Source of the DNA: JAMDEO01 sp963775295
Lineage (GTDB): Bacteria > Actinomycetota > Thermoleophilia > RBG-16-64-13
DNA: 64,000 nt
Direction: 5' to 3'
Assembly: GCA_963775295.1 (NCBI GenBank)
Contig: CAVZIK010000006.1
Location: 186,001 to 250,000 of the forward strand
The translations under genes were made by a program, and so were the position numbers. The notes under the pieces were generated by a model that saw only the letters and a program-made list of their open reading frames with translations, was not told the DNA's origin and searched no databases. Of this stretch, positions 25,291 through 34,167 are shown piece after piece. How positions within the stretch are numbered: position 1 is the first letter of the stretch; every line of letters begins with the position of its first letter.

Positions 25291-26244
25291 CTAGTAAGCG
25301 GAGGCTCTAGGAAGTATGGGCCTGTAGATGCCGACTTTCAGCACGCCATACTTGAGGGAGAACGCCCCGATCGTATGGCAGACGATCGCGAATACCATGA
25401 GGGGCAGGGTGGCCTCACCAATAAACAGTGTGACGATGGAGATCACCAGCGGAACGGCGATGCCCAGCAGCACGATGCCCCCCCAGAAAACAGCCGCTAT
25501 TTTGCCGACGACCAGTTCCCTGACGGACAACTCGCCCGTGGTGGACTGATAGTTGGCATTGATCAGATACGTAAGGATCAGAACGGCGTTGACGATCAGC
25601 GTGATCCGGCTCACAGACTCCACCGCGGTGGTGTCGATGCCGCCGGTCACCAAGCCGACCCCGATAACGAGAGCTAGACCGTCGGCGACTCCCATGATGA
25701 GGAACACCACGGGTAGAAGACCGGTGTTCCAAAAAGGAACGCTCTTACAGAAGCTCATGGCGAATCCGCAGTAAACGGCCGTGAGCACGATGAAGATGCC
25801 CCCCAGGACCATGAACACCCAGTTACCGGCGTTCACTGCAGACGCAGCCCCGCCGGCCACCAGGTTCCAGTGCAAGAGGGCGCCCAGAACCAACTGGATG
25901 GCTCCGAACGCAACGAAGAAGGCTGTGAAGACCACACCGCGCGCGAACCAAGAGGTCCTCCAGGCCTTGCTGAATGGCGGAAATGCCCGCCAGAATCTAA
26001 GAGGCTTCCCTAGGTAGAAAAGGTGTAGCGGGAACTTGAACAGCACAATGATGAGCCATCCAAAGAGCGCTCCCCACCAGCTGTTGACAAAGAGCGAGAC
26101 TAGGTACAGTCCCGAGCCCAGGGCAGAAAACACCTCTGCCAACCAGACCATCAGCCCCTTGCCGTCGATCCATTCGGTCTGCCGCATGGGCTTGACCATC
26201 CACTCATGCGTGACCATCCATTGACGGGCTGTCTTTGCATTCAT
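25291..26244 (-). CDS. nrfD: NrfD/PsrC-family membrane subunit
   Basis: This is the 317-residue integral membrane quinone-binding subunit of a CISM-type complex. After about 28 hydrophilic residues it has eight or nine hydrophobic helices, beginning VWLAEVFSALGSGLYLVSLF. The family segment FKFPLHLFYLGKPLRFWRAF follows the second helix. It joins the Fe-S and molybdopterin subunits to the menaquinone pool. GGGGGAC lies 7 bases before the ATG. It lies 15 bases after the Fe-S gene and 29 bases before the catalytic gene. Confidence 0.92.
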   Translation of the reverse strand: MNAKTARQWMVTHEWMVKPMRQTEWIDGKGLMVWLAEVFSALGSGLYLVSLFVNSWWGALFGWLIIVLFKFPLHLFYLGKPLRFWRAFPPFSKAWRTSWFARGVVFTAFFVAFGAIQLVLGALLHWNLVAGGAASAVNAGNWVFMVLGGIFIVLTAVYCGFAMSFCKSVPFWNTGLLPVVFLIMGVADGLALVIGVGLVTGGIDTTAVESVSRITLIVNAVLILTYLINANYQSTTGELSVRELVVGKIAAVFWGGIVLLGIAVPLVISIVTLFIGEATLPLMVFAIVCHTIGAFSLKYGVLKVGIYRPILPRASAY

Positions 26245-26259
26245 GTAACGTCCCCCGGC

Positions 26260-27033
26260 CTATTCCGCGTTCTTCTTGGCGAGTTTCGGTTTTGACTCAC
26301 TGTAGACGGTGCTCAGATGCTGAATGTGGCTCCCTGTTTGACACTCGACGGGAGCTTTGTTGGAAGGAGCATTGCCGAGCTTGTAATCGATGTAGTACAC
26401 CGAGGGATCGGTGCCGTATTCGGTGTGCAATTGAAAGCCATTGCGTTCGCGGATTAGCTTCGACACGTTGCTCTCGGGATCGTCGAGATCGCCGAAAGTG
26501 AGAGCCCTCGCCTGGCAGATGTTCACGCAGGCGGGAGTCGCGTCTCGGTCGATGCCGGGCTTGAATCCTTTCTCCATCCCGGAGTCGATCCGCTCTAGGC
26601 AGAAGTTGCACTTTTCGGTGGTGCCCACTTGATGCGGGTACAGCTTCTTGCCCTTCTTCTCAAAGCCGGTCTGGGCATGTTCGGGGAAGTAGTTGGGGTT
26701 CTTCTTCTTGGACAGGAAGTTACGGTTCTGATACGGACACGCAATCACACAGTACCGGCAGCCGATGCACTTGTTGGAGTCGATAGCGACGATGCCATCT
26801 TCGCGCTTGTACGAAGCCTCAGTGGGGCAGGCATCAACGCAGGGAGCATCCGCGCACTGGTTGCATCGCACCGGGTACGTGGAGACATCCACATTGATAC
26901 CGTCGTCCGTTTCGAGAGCGATCAGCCTAGGCCAGGTGACGCGAAGCGGCAGGAAATGCTCGATCCTGCACGCAGCAACGCACGCGTGGCATCTAGTGCA
27001 CTTCGCGAGGTTGATTACCATTCCCCATCTCAT
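26260..27033 (-). CDS. Four-cluster ferredoxin-like electron-transfer subunit
   Basis: This 257-residue protein has four [4Fe-4S] motifs: CTRCHACVAAC (near residue 12), CNQCADAPCVDACP (57), CIGCRYCVIACPYQ (89), and the split last set CNFC ... CVNICQARAL (142-175). This is the DmsB/PsrB/NrfC type, carrying electrons between the NrfD subunit and the molybdenum site. No signal sequence is present. It is the first gene of the operon. The C-terminal 60 residues (TDPSVYYIDYKLG onwards) have no cysteine motif and look like a docking tail. Confidence 0.93.
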   Translation of the reverse strand: MRWGMVINLAKCTRCHACVAACRIEHFLPLRVTWPRLIALETDDGINVDVSTYPVRCNQCADAPCVDACPTEASYKREDGIVAIDSNKCIGCRYCVIACPYQNRNFLSKKKNPNYFPEHAQTGFEKKGKKLYPHQVGTTEKCNFCLERIDSGMEKGFKPGIDRDATPACVNICQARALTFGDLDDPESNVSKLIRERNGFQLHTEYGTDPSVYYIDYKLGNAPSNKAPVECQTGSHIQHLSTVYSESKPKLAKKNAE

Positions 27034-27475
27034 CTTGTGTTTCTCTCCCCCTGTTCGCTGATTGACTTCACGTCTGCAGCACCAAACGGTTTATCAGGCA
27101 GTAATTATTCTAACATGACGTACCGATATCTGCATTCCATTATTCGACAAAACCACGCTTTTCACAGCTGGTCGGGGAAACTAAAAACTGTTATCGAGTA
27201 TTGACATCTGCCTGAGCCCCATAGGCAGCATAACTCCCGCTCGGTCGCCGGGGCGACCTTCGACGGAACTTTTCATGCCCACGACCAACCATGACGGCGA
27301 CGTATAGTTGAGATACAGTTCAGGCTCACATGTCGGCACGCATCTGGGCATCGGCGCGCGGTCATTGCGCGGGAAATTCATCCGCAAGAAGGGCGCCCGA
27401 GTCGCAAGCCGCCGGGGCTGAGGCGCAAGCGCCCGAAAGGCCAATAGCAAGCCGGGGCAAAAGCCGGCTCGGCAA
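27034..27475. other. Intergenic region without a convincing gene
   Basis: This 442-base gap lies between the aminotransferase stop and the start of the Fe-S/NrfD/molybdopterin operon. An AT-rich patch around 27095-27160 (AATTATTCTAACATGACG) probably contains that operon's promoter. A weak hairpin (AGCCGG/CCGGCT near 27447-27468) past the aminotransferase gene could be a terminator. No RNA gene was recognised. Confidence 0.4.
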
Positions 27476-28852
27476 CTAGTAGTCCTTCAGGATATCCACC
27501 ACAATGTCGGTCGCCTTGAGGGCGTACTCACGCGTGATCGTAAGCGGGGGCATGAAGCGGAACACGTTTCCGTGCCGGCCGCAGGGTGTCATGAGTACGC
27601 CCTTATTTAGCAGCCGCATGGCTATCTCCCCGACCTTCTCGCCCGGAAGCGGCTCTTTGGTCTCCCGGTTCGCCACGACCTCGCACCCGATCATGAGTCC
27701 CCGGCCGCGTACCTCGCCAATGCATTTGGCCTCGTCCATGCCGGCTATGAGGCGGGCCTTTATTTCCCCGCCCAGCGCGGTCGCCCGTCCGAGCAGGTCG
27801 CTTTCGGGGTCCGTGATGAGGTCGACATTGGTCATGCAGACTTCGCAGGCCAGAGCGTTGCCGGCGAAAGTGCTGGGCTGGGAACCCGGAGTCAGGCTCT
27901 TCTCCATATCGGCTCGGTACGTGATCCCGGCCATGGGAATATCCCCACCCATGCCCTTCCCCCAGGTGAGGATGTCCGGTTGGACGCCCAAGTGCTCGAT
28001 GCACCACATTTTCCCGGTCCGACCCGCGCCGCACTGAACCTCGTCAGCAATATAGAGGGCCCCGTTCTTCTCACAGGCTTGCTTGACGATCTGGAAGAAC
28101 TCCGGCGGCGGAGCCACGTAACCGCCCTCGCCCTGCTGGCTCTCCACGATAACCGCGGCCACATCGTCCATCCCCGTGTACGGCGTGTTCATGATGTAGT
28201 CGATATATTTGGCGCATTGCAGGTTGCACGACGGATAGGTCATGTCGAAAGCGCAGCGATAGCAGTAGGCGTATGGAGCGTGGGTGACCCCTGGGATGAG
28301 CGGACCCCAACCGTGGCGATAGATGTTGCCGGTAGTGAGCGCCGAAGTTCCGCACCACACGCCATGGTATGCACCCTGGAAGGCGATGATCTGAGAGCGG
28401 CCGGTGTGACGGCGGGCGAACTTGATCGCCGTCTCAACCGCGTCGCTGCCGGCCTGGAAGAAAGAGGTATGGCAGTTGCCGCGTAGTCCCGCGGGCATGA
28501 TGCCCGAAACCTTCTTCGCCAGCTCGATTCGCTTCGGGTTGGTGATGTCGGTGGTATGCATGATAGTCCCGCTCTGACGGTGGATGGCCTCCAGCACTTT
28601 AGGGTGGCTGCGCCCGACGGCGTTGACCGCAACCCCGGCGGCCATGTCTATATAGAGGTTCCCGTCGGCGTCGATGGCCGTGGATCCTTTGCCCTGCTCC
28701 AGGATGACCGGGAAGTCCGCGCCCCCCCGAGTGAAGGCCTCGTACTTGGCCGACTCCGCCATGAGGGCAGCCACTTTGGGCCCGGGAACCTGCGTGACCA
28801 TTTTGGGGGCGTCGGGAAACGACAGTTCCTTGAGTTCGGATTCAGATATCAT
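27476..28852 (-). CDS. Class III aminotransferase (4-aminobutyrate aminotransferase type)
   Basis: This PLP-dependent omega-amino acid transaminase has 458 residues. Landmarks are the QAGSDAVETAIKFARRHTGR segment (134-153), FQGAYHGVW, IADEVQCGAGRTGKMW with the cofactor aspartate, and the PLP lysine Lys299 in LTWGKGMGGD. A four-cysteine insertion (Cys197, Cys200, Cys209, Cys213) is notable and might bind a metal. Likely donors are omega- or branched amino acids, with pyruvate or 2-oxoglutarate as acceptor. It lies next to alanine dehydrogenase, which could regenerate pyruvate and release ammonia. Confidence 0.92.
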   Translation of the reverse strand: MISESELKELSFPDAPKMVTQVPGPKVAALMAESAKYEAFTRGGADFPVILEQGKGSTAIDADGNLYIDMAAGVAVNAVGRSHPKVLEAIHRQSGTIMHTTDITNPKRIELAKKVSGIMPAGLRGNCHTSFFQAGSDAVETAIKFARRHTGRSQIIAFQGAYHGVWCGTSALTTGNIYRHGWGPLIPGVTHAPYAYCYRCAFDMTYPSCNLQCAKYIDYIMNTPYTGMDDVAAVIVESQQGEGGYVAPPPEFFQIVKQACEKNGALYIADEVQCGAGRTGKMWCIEHLGVQPDILTWGKGMGGDIPMAGITYRADMEKSLTPGSQPSTFAGNALACEVCMTNVDLITDPESDLLGRATALGGEIKARLIAGMDEAKCIGEVRGRGLMIGCEVVANRETKEPLPGEKVGEIAMRLLNKGVLMTPCGRHGNVFRFMPPLTITREYALKATDIVVDILKDY

Positions 28853-28896
28853 TTTCCTATCGTCCTTTCGGGTCGGAGGTCCTGAAGCGCGAACAA

Positions 28897-28924
28897 GGCC
28901 GGGGGGAAAGACTTCTTCCCGGCC
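28897..28924 (-). terminator. Probable terminator after alanine dehydrogenase
   Basis: GGCCGGG-type arms flank a short loop on the minus strand and are followed by TTGTTCG, about 27 bases past the ald stop. Confidence 0.55.
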
Positions 28925-28950
28925 GCCTCAGGTCGTTCTTTGTCGCGGTC

Positions 28951-30066
28951 CTACAGATTCGAGGTGTCGACGGCGACGTAGTCCATGCCCACGCCCTCCG
29001 CAACCGCCCTGCAGACCAGCTTCCCCTGCAGAACGTTCAGACCCTTGGCAAGCGACGCGTCCGCTTTGAGAGCCCCTTTGTACCCAAGGTTCGCAATTTT
29101 GGAAGCATAAGGGAAGGTGGCGTTCGTAAGTGCGAAGGTGGATGTCCGAGCCACACAGCCCGGCATATTGGCCACGCAGAACAAAGTGACCCCATCAGCG
29201 CGGATCACCGGGTCCTTGTGAGTAGTCGGAACGGCCCCCTCGACGCACCCGCCCTGATCGATGGCCACGTCTACGACGACCGATCCGCGACGCATCCGAG
29301 ACATCATGGACTTGGTGACGACCTTTTTGGCTCTGGCCCCGGGGATCAACAACCCGCCCACAACAACATCGGCTTCGACCACGGCCTTCTCCACGTTCAA
29401 ATCGTTTGAAGCAAGAACGGTCAGCCTGCCGCAGAGCACGTCCGCCAGGTAGCGCAACCGATCCAGGCTGATATCGAGCACCGTGACATTGGCGCCCATT
29501 CCCAAGGCGACCTTGGCTGCGTTGATGCCGACGGTTCCGCCGCCGATGATCGCTACGTTGGCGGGATGGGTCCCGGGAACACCGGCAAGAAGAACCCCAC
29601 TCCCACCGTTCTCTTTTTGCAGCCAGTGAGCACCGACTTGGATTGCAAGCTTGCCGGCCACCTCACTCATGGGGGTGAGTAACGGGAGCGAACCGTTGTC
29701 GAGTTGCACTGTCTCGTACGCGACCCCGATCACTTTGCGCTCGAGCAGAGCCTTGGTGAGTTCCGGGGCCGGAGCGAGATGAAGGTAGGTGAACAGGATC
29801 TGGTCCTCGCGGAGGAGCGGATACTCCTGAGGAAGCGGCTCCTTGACTTTGACGATCATGTCGGCTTCCGCGAACACCGCTTCGGCCGTGGGGCGGATCT
29901 GCGCCCCGGCCTCCACATACTCGGCGTCGCAGATCCCGGAGCCTTCCCCTGCCGAGGTCTCGATGACGACCGTGTGTCCGTCGACGGACAGACTCTTGAC
30001 GCCCGCGGGGACCATAGCCACCCGATACTCGTGATTCTTTATTTCCTTCGGTACGCCAACGATCAT
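28951..30066 (-). CDS. ald: Alanine dehydrogenase
   Basis: The enzyme converts L-alanine + NAD to pyruvate + ammonia + NADH, or the reverse. The 371 residues open MIVGVPKEIKNHEYRVAM. The substrate lysine sits in IVKVKEPLPQEY, the catalytic histidine in FTYLHLAPAPELT, and the NAD fold in VAIIGGGTVGINAAKVALGM. The length is standard. A likely promoter with a -35 box shared with the liv operon lies about 75 bases upstream. Together with the aminotransferase and amino acid importer it indicates amino acid fermentation or nitrogen assimilation. Confidence 0.97.
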   Translation of the reverse strand: MIVGVPKEIKNHEYRVAMVPAGVKSLSVDGHTVVIETSAGEGSGICDAEYVEAGAQIRPTAEAVFAEADMIVKVKEPLPQEYPLLREDQILFTYLHLAPAPELTKALLERKVIGVAYETVQLDNGSLPLLTPMSEVAGKLAIQVGAHWLQKENGGSGVLLAGVPGTHPANVAIIGGGTVGINAAKVALGMGANVTVLDISLDRLRYLADVLCGRLTVLASNDLNVEKAVVEADVVVGGLLIPGARAKKVVTKSMMSRMRRGSVVVDVAIDQGGCVEGAVPTTHKDPVIRADGVTLFCVANMPGCVARTSTFALTNATFPYASKIANLGYKGALKADASLAKGLNVLQGKLVCRAVAEGVGMDYVAVDTSNL

Positions 30067-30118
30067 CTCAACCTTCCAGATAACTCGTGTTTAGACCATC
30101 CCGGCCTCGCGACCGTCC

Positions 30119-30156
30119 CCACCAACTTACAGGACCGCTGTCTAGTTGTCTAGCCC
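30119..30156 (-). promoter_or_regulatory. ald promoter with a box shared with liv
   Basis: On the minus strand GGGCTAGACAACTAG is followed by a spacer and TAAGTT. Read as a promoter, this is -35 TAGACA, 17 bases, then -10 TAAGTT. The same 15 bases recur upstream of livH (35137-35151), also over the -35 hexamer, so a common regulator is likely. Confidence 0.5.
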
Positions 30157-30249
30157 ACCCACTTCGGACTCTTGGTTCGTATGGTTCTTGGGTCCCGTCG
30201 GCGTGCGTCCTGCGTCGGGTTCGGAGAAGAACGACAGCCCATTCGACAC

Positions 30250-30291
30250 GCAGGGGGAAAGCCGCACATGCTCGCGTAGCTTTCCCCCTGC
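30250..30291. terminator. Inverted repeat after livK, possible terminator
   Basis: Arms GCAGGGGGAAAGC and GCTTTCCCCCTGC form a perfect 13-bp stem with a 16-base loop about 50 bases past the livK stop. There is no clear T run on either side, so it may be a terminator or an mRNA-stabilising hairpin. Confidence 0.5.
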
Positions 30292-30343
30292 TGAACACAC
30301 TCAGTCCCTTCTGGTCGTGACTGTGAACGTTTCCTGCGGGACG

Positions 30344-31600
30344 TTACTCGCCCAACTGCACCTGCGGGTAGGTGTAGATGGGCACCCACGTGTCGATACC
30401 GTCGACGTTCTGCACTTTTAGGATGTAGAAGTCGCGTGTGCCGACATAGGCATCTTTGTAGGGAGTCATCGTCACCTTGCCGGCCGGAGTGTCCATGGAC
30501 ATCGTCGACATGGCCGCTATAGTCTTCGCGGGCGTAGCATCGCCTCCGGTGGCCTCAAGAGCTTTGGCGAAGAGCATGACCGCCTGATAGCCGCCGAAGA
30601 CCTCGGCGTTGGGATGTTCGTTCGGGTACAGCTTCTGATAGGCGGCGACAAAGTCTTTGTTCAGCTGGTTGTCAATGGTCCACGCGTAGAAGTCGCAGGC
30701 GACCATGCCCAGACCGAGATCGCCGAGTTCCGCTAGTTGCTCGTCGGTGAAGTTGTTGGACATGGGAACGACCAACGGCGCCTTGATGCCATAATCGTTG
30801 TACTGCTTCACGAAGGGGACAGCTCCGTTGCCGAAGATCCAGAATAGGGTGCAGTCGGCGGACTTCAGCGTGGTGAGATAGGAGCTGAAATCCACCGAGT
30901 CCATAGGCACATAGTTGACGCTGGTGATGGTGCCCCCACCCTCGGCGAAGCCTTTCTCGAACCCGTCCTGCAACTGATGAGCGGCCGTGTCGTCGTAGTG
31001 GATGCAGTTGGCAGTCTTGTACCCGAGTTGCTCGGCGCAGTACTTGCCGAAGTAGTAGCCCTGCGAACCGTACAAGCCGTTAGGCATGAACGCCAGTTTG
31101 TTGGCCGTCGCGAGGTTGTCGCTCGGCTGGCCCACGATGGAACACTGCGGGATCCCGCTTGATTTGGCGAGGTAGTCCGTTACGGCCTGAGCGGCAGGCG
31201 AGAAGATGGGTCCAGCGAGGAAGCTGATCTTGTCGCTCTCCACGAGTTGCCGGGCCTTGTCCACGGCCACGACCGGATCGGAACCGTTGTCCGCCTTCAC
31301 GTACTCCAGCGGATGGCCGGCGGCTTGGTTGTTGAGCATTGCAAGAGCGGTCAGGATTCCCTTCTGCGCTGTGGCGACGTCGTAGGCCATGAAGCCGGTG
31401 AAGCCTTCGTCGAAGCCGATCTTGATGGATGTGCCCGCTGCAACTGCTCCGGTCGTAGCCGCCGTGGAGCCCGCGGCAGTTGCGTCCGTCGCCGCCGGAG
31501 CGGCCGTGGTCTCAGTCGAATCGCTGCCGCACCCCGCCAACGCCCATACAAACCCGGCGAGCATCACCACCAGAAACATAGTCAATAGCCTCTTGCTCAT
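30344..31600 (-). CDS. livK: Branched-chain amino acid type ABC transporter, substrate-binding lipoprotein
   Basis: This is a periplasmic-type (peripheral type 1) binding protein of 418 residues. It has a lipoprotein signal: charged MSKRLL, a hydrophobic core, and lipobox ALAGC with Cys24 as lipidation site. A threonine/alanine-rich linker (residues 29-57) follows. The mature domain starts IKIGFDEGFTGFMAY. It is the last gene of the livHMGFK operon. The ligand could be a branched-chain amino acid, but this family also takes up aromatic acids, amides and urea, which matters given the aromatic-degradation genes nearby. Confidence 0.93.
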   Translation of the reverse strand: MSKRLLTMFLVVMLAGFVWALAGCGSDSTETTAAPAATDATAAGSTAATTGAVAAGTSIKIGFDEGFTGFMAYDVATAQKGILTALAMLNNQAAGHPLEYVKADNGSDPVVAVDKARQLVESDKISFLAGPIFSPAAQAVTDYLAKSSGIPQCSIVGQPSDNLATANKLAFMPNGLYGSQGYYFGKYCAEQLGYKTANCIHYDDTAAHQLQDGFEKGFAEGGGTITSVNYVPMDSVDFSSYLTTLKSADCTLFWIFGNGAVPFVKQYNDYGIKAPLVVPMSNNFTDEQLAELGDLGLGMVACDFYAWTIDNQLNKDFVAAYQKLYPNEHPNAEVFGGYQAVMLFAKALEATGGDATPAKTIAAMSTMSMDTPAGKVTMTPYKDAYVGTRDFYILKVQNVDGIDTWVPIYTYPQVQLGE

Positions 31601-31647
31601 CAGTCAGTCCTCCTTCACCCTTCCGATCACCCGATCCGTCGTTGCTT

Positions 31648-32352
31648 CTATTCACCCACTCCGAGATACATGCTCTTGACGCTCTCGTTGTCAATGAGTT
31701 CGGCTGGAGCCGATTCGTGAACGATGGTTCCCTTGCTCATGACGTATGCATAGTCCGCGACGCTCATGGCCATGCCGAAATCCTGCTCTACCAAGAGGAT
31801 GGACTGCCCAGCGGCCCTCAAACTATCGATCACTCTGAAGACCTCCTGCACCACGACCGGAGCAAGACCTTCCGACGGTTCGTCGAAAAGCAGCAGATCG
31901 GGGTTGGTCATGAGTGCCCGCGCGATCGTCAGCATCTGTTGCTCACCGCCGCTCAGCAGGTTCCCTTTGTTCTTCCGTCTTTCCGCCAGCTTCGGGAAGA
32001 CCTCGAAGACCTTCTCGAGCGTCCAGGGATCGGCTTTACCGCCAGTCCGCGCGGCCATCTTCAAGTTCTCGACCACAGAGAGAGACTGAAATATCATCCG
32101 ACCTTGCGGAATCAGACCGATGCCAAGTCTCGCAATCTTGTGTGGCTGCATGCCCACAATGTCCTTGCCGTTGAGCAGAATGGCACCTTTGCGCGGCGGA
32201 GTGAGACCCATGATCGACCGAATGGTCGTGGTCTTGCCCATGCCATTGCGACCGAGCAGCGCGACGATAGCTGCATCCTTGACCTCCAGGGAGACGCCCT
32301 GAAGAATGTAGCTATCCCCATACCAGGTGTGGATGTCCTGGAGCTGGATCAT
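31648..32352 (-). CDS. livF: ABC transporter ATP-binding protein LivF
   Basis: This 234-residue ATPase of the branched-chain amino acid family has Walker A GRNGMGKTT, the LSGGEQQM signature and Walker B LLLFDEPSEGLAP. The start at MIQLQDIHTWYG is set by the four-base overlap with livG. It energises transport through LivH and LivM. Confidence 0.96.
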   Translation of the reverse strand: MIQLQDIHTWYGDSYILQGVSLEVKDAAIVALLGRNGMGKTTTIRSIMGLTPPRKGAILLNGKDIVGMQPHKIARLGIGLIPQGRMIFQSLSVVENLKMAARTGGKADPWTLEKVFEVFPKLAERRKNKGNLLSGGEQQMLTIARALMTNPDLLLFDEPSEGLAPVVVQEVFRVIDSLRAAGQSILLVEQDFGMAMSVADYAYVMSKGTIVHESAPAELIDNESVKSMYLGVGE

Positions 32353-33122
32353 AGCTTGCCCCCTGATCCAGCTGTCGATGCCTTGTGGCTGCCCATGTAG
32401 ATGTCCTTGACCAGCTGGTTGCCGCGGATCTCGTCGCACGTGCCTTCACAGGCGATCTGTCCGTAGTGCAACAGGATCACCCGCTCGGCGACACCAAACA
32501 CCAGATCCATGTCGTGGGCGATCATGAGTACCGTGATCTTGGAACCCAACTCCCTGATGCGCGTGGTGATGTCAGCGCTCTCTGCGGTAGTGAGTCCACA
32601 GCTGGGCTCATCCAGCAGCAGCAGTTCCGGCCTGCTGGCAAGACTGAGGGCGATCTCCAGCTTGCGCTGCTGCCCGTAAGCCAGCGAGCTCACGACCTCG
32701 TCCCGGAGATCCCACAGTTCGACCGACTCTAGAAGCTCCCGAGCCGCCGTCTTGAGCTCACGGTCGCCCATCATGTGCCGAATGATCCCATAGCGACCCT
32801 TGTGGACACCCTGCAGACCGATGAGCGCATTCACCTCGACGCTCTGATATGGAAACAGGCTCACGATCTGAAAAGAGCGGGCCATGCCCATGTGGGTGCG
32901 TCCAAATACGGAAAGGTGTGTGATCTCCTGGCCTTTGAAAATAACTCTCCCGCCCGACGGTTTGAGTTGACCCGTGAGCAGGTTGAACAGCGTGGTCTTG
33001 CCGGCTCCGTTCGGCCCGATCAGCGCCACGCGTTCGCTCGGCTCGACGTTAAAGGTCACGTCGTTGACGGCAGCCAGCCCCCCAAAGTGGACCGAAAGAT
33101 TCTGGACCTCAAGAAGCGCCAC
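32349..33122 (-). CDS. livG: ABC transporter ATP-binding protein LivG
   Basis: This is the second ATPase of the importer, 257 residues. Walker A is GPNGAGKTT, the signature region SLAYGQQRKLEIA, Walker B LLLLDEPSCGL, with the C-terminal LivG-type extension (LHYGQIACEGTCDEIRGN). It overlaps livF by 4 bases and livM by 14 bases. Confidence 0.97.
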   Translation of the reverse strand: MALLEVQNLSVHFGGLAAVNDVTFNVEPSERVALIGPNGAGKTTLFNLLTGQLKPSGGRVIFKGQEITHLSVFGRTHMGMARSFQIVSLFPYQSVEVNALIGLQGVHKGRYGIIRHMMGDRELKTAARELLESVELWDLRDEVVSSLAYGQQRKLEIALSLASRPELLLLDEPSCGLTTAESADITTRIRELGSKITVLMIAHDMDLVFGVAERVILLHYGQIACEGTCDEIRGNQLVKDIYMGSHKASTAGSGGKL

Positions 33123-34167
33123 GGATTAGCCTCCTCCAGTACTTGAGAATCCCCACGCCCAATCCTTGCGGGACGACCATGATCGTGAAGACGAACATGG
33201 CGCCGAATATGAGAGGCCAACGCTCGGGCAGGTAGAGGCTGGACAGGTATTCGACCCCCACGTAGATCACACTCGCCACGAGCGGACCGATGAAGGTGGT
33301 CGAGCTACCGAGGATGACGATGAGGAAAGAGATGTCGCTCGTGCTCATGGCCAAGCTGTTGGGAGCCATGACGCTGCCGAAGTAAGCGAACATGATACCG
33401 GCCATCCCCCCGAAGACCGCGGCGATGATCCAAGCGGTGTACTTGTAGAGCCAGGTGTTGTATCCGAGAGCCTGCATGCGCCGCTCGTTGTCGTGAATTC
33501 CACGCAAGGCGTAGCCATAGTGCGAATTCACTATCCGATACATGATGTATATGCTGACGGCGGCCACCACGAAGACGAGGTAGTACAGCCGCCCGGACGT
33601 CACCCGGAATCCCAGGCCCAGGTCCGGCTCGTGAATGCCGGCAAGACCGGTCGATCCGCCGGTGAGGGGCCGAAGGGCAATCGCCAGCCGAGACAGGAGC
33701 TCACCGAAGGCGATCGTGGCCAGCAAGAAGTAGATGGGGTTCGTGTTGCCCGCGCCGACTCCGAACACTCGGAAGGCCGGGACGCCGAGAATGGCGGCAA
33801 TGACGGCCGTGACCACCAGAGCGAGGATCAGGTTGATCCAGAAGCTGGAGATGCCCACCTTGAGGATGAGGATCCCCGTGGCATAGCCGCCAACGCCGAA
33901 GAAGGCGGCGTGGCCGAAGCTGGGTATATTGGCATACCCCCAGATGAGGTTCAGGCTCATGCCAAACAGCGCATAGATCATCATCTTCGTGACCAGACTG
34001 GCGACGAAAGAGGGAATGAAGGCCGGCAGCACGAGGACGATGATGCTAACCACGAGCATGGGCGCCACAATTTCGAGAAGCGGGCTCCGGCTCCTTGCGA
34101 CTGCGCGGGCAAAGCCCTTGGCAGCGACGGTTTCGTCAACAGTTGGTTTGCCCCGAGTGTCACTCAT
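33109..34167 (-). CDS. livM: ABC transporter permease LivM
   Basis: This 352-residue permease has about ten helices and the family pattern LNLIWGYANIPSFGHAAFFGVGGY. The EAA-like region is at ALRGIHDNERRMQALGYN near residue 225. A cytoplasmic leader of about 35 residues precedes the first helix. It shares its last base with the first base of the adjacent livH reading frame end. Confidence 0.96.
   Translation of the reverse strand: MSDTRGKPTVDETVAAKGFARAVARSRSPLLEIVAPMLVVSIIVLVLPAFIPSFVASLVTKMMIYALFGMSLNLIWGYANIPSFGHAAFFGVGGYATGILILKVGISSFWINLILALVVTAVIAAILGVPAFRVFGVGAGNTNPIYFLLATIAFGELLSRLAIALRPLTGGSTGLAGIHEPDLGLGFRVTSGRLYYLVFVVAAVSIYIMYRIVNSHYGYALRGIHDNERRMQALGYNTWLYKYTAWIIAAVFGGMAGIMFAYFGSVMAPNSLAMSTSDISFLIVILGSSTTFIGPLVASVIYVGVEYLSSLYLPERWPLIFGAMFVFTIMVVPQGLGVGILKYWRRLIRGAS

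Noticed and set aside
27181..27450. Open frame of 89 codons upstream of the Fe-S/NrfD operon
   Set aside because: Composition is atypical, there is no ribosome binding site or recognisable motif, and it lies in an otherwise non-coding gap.
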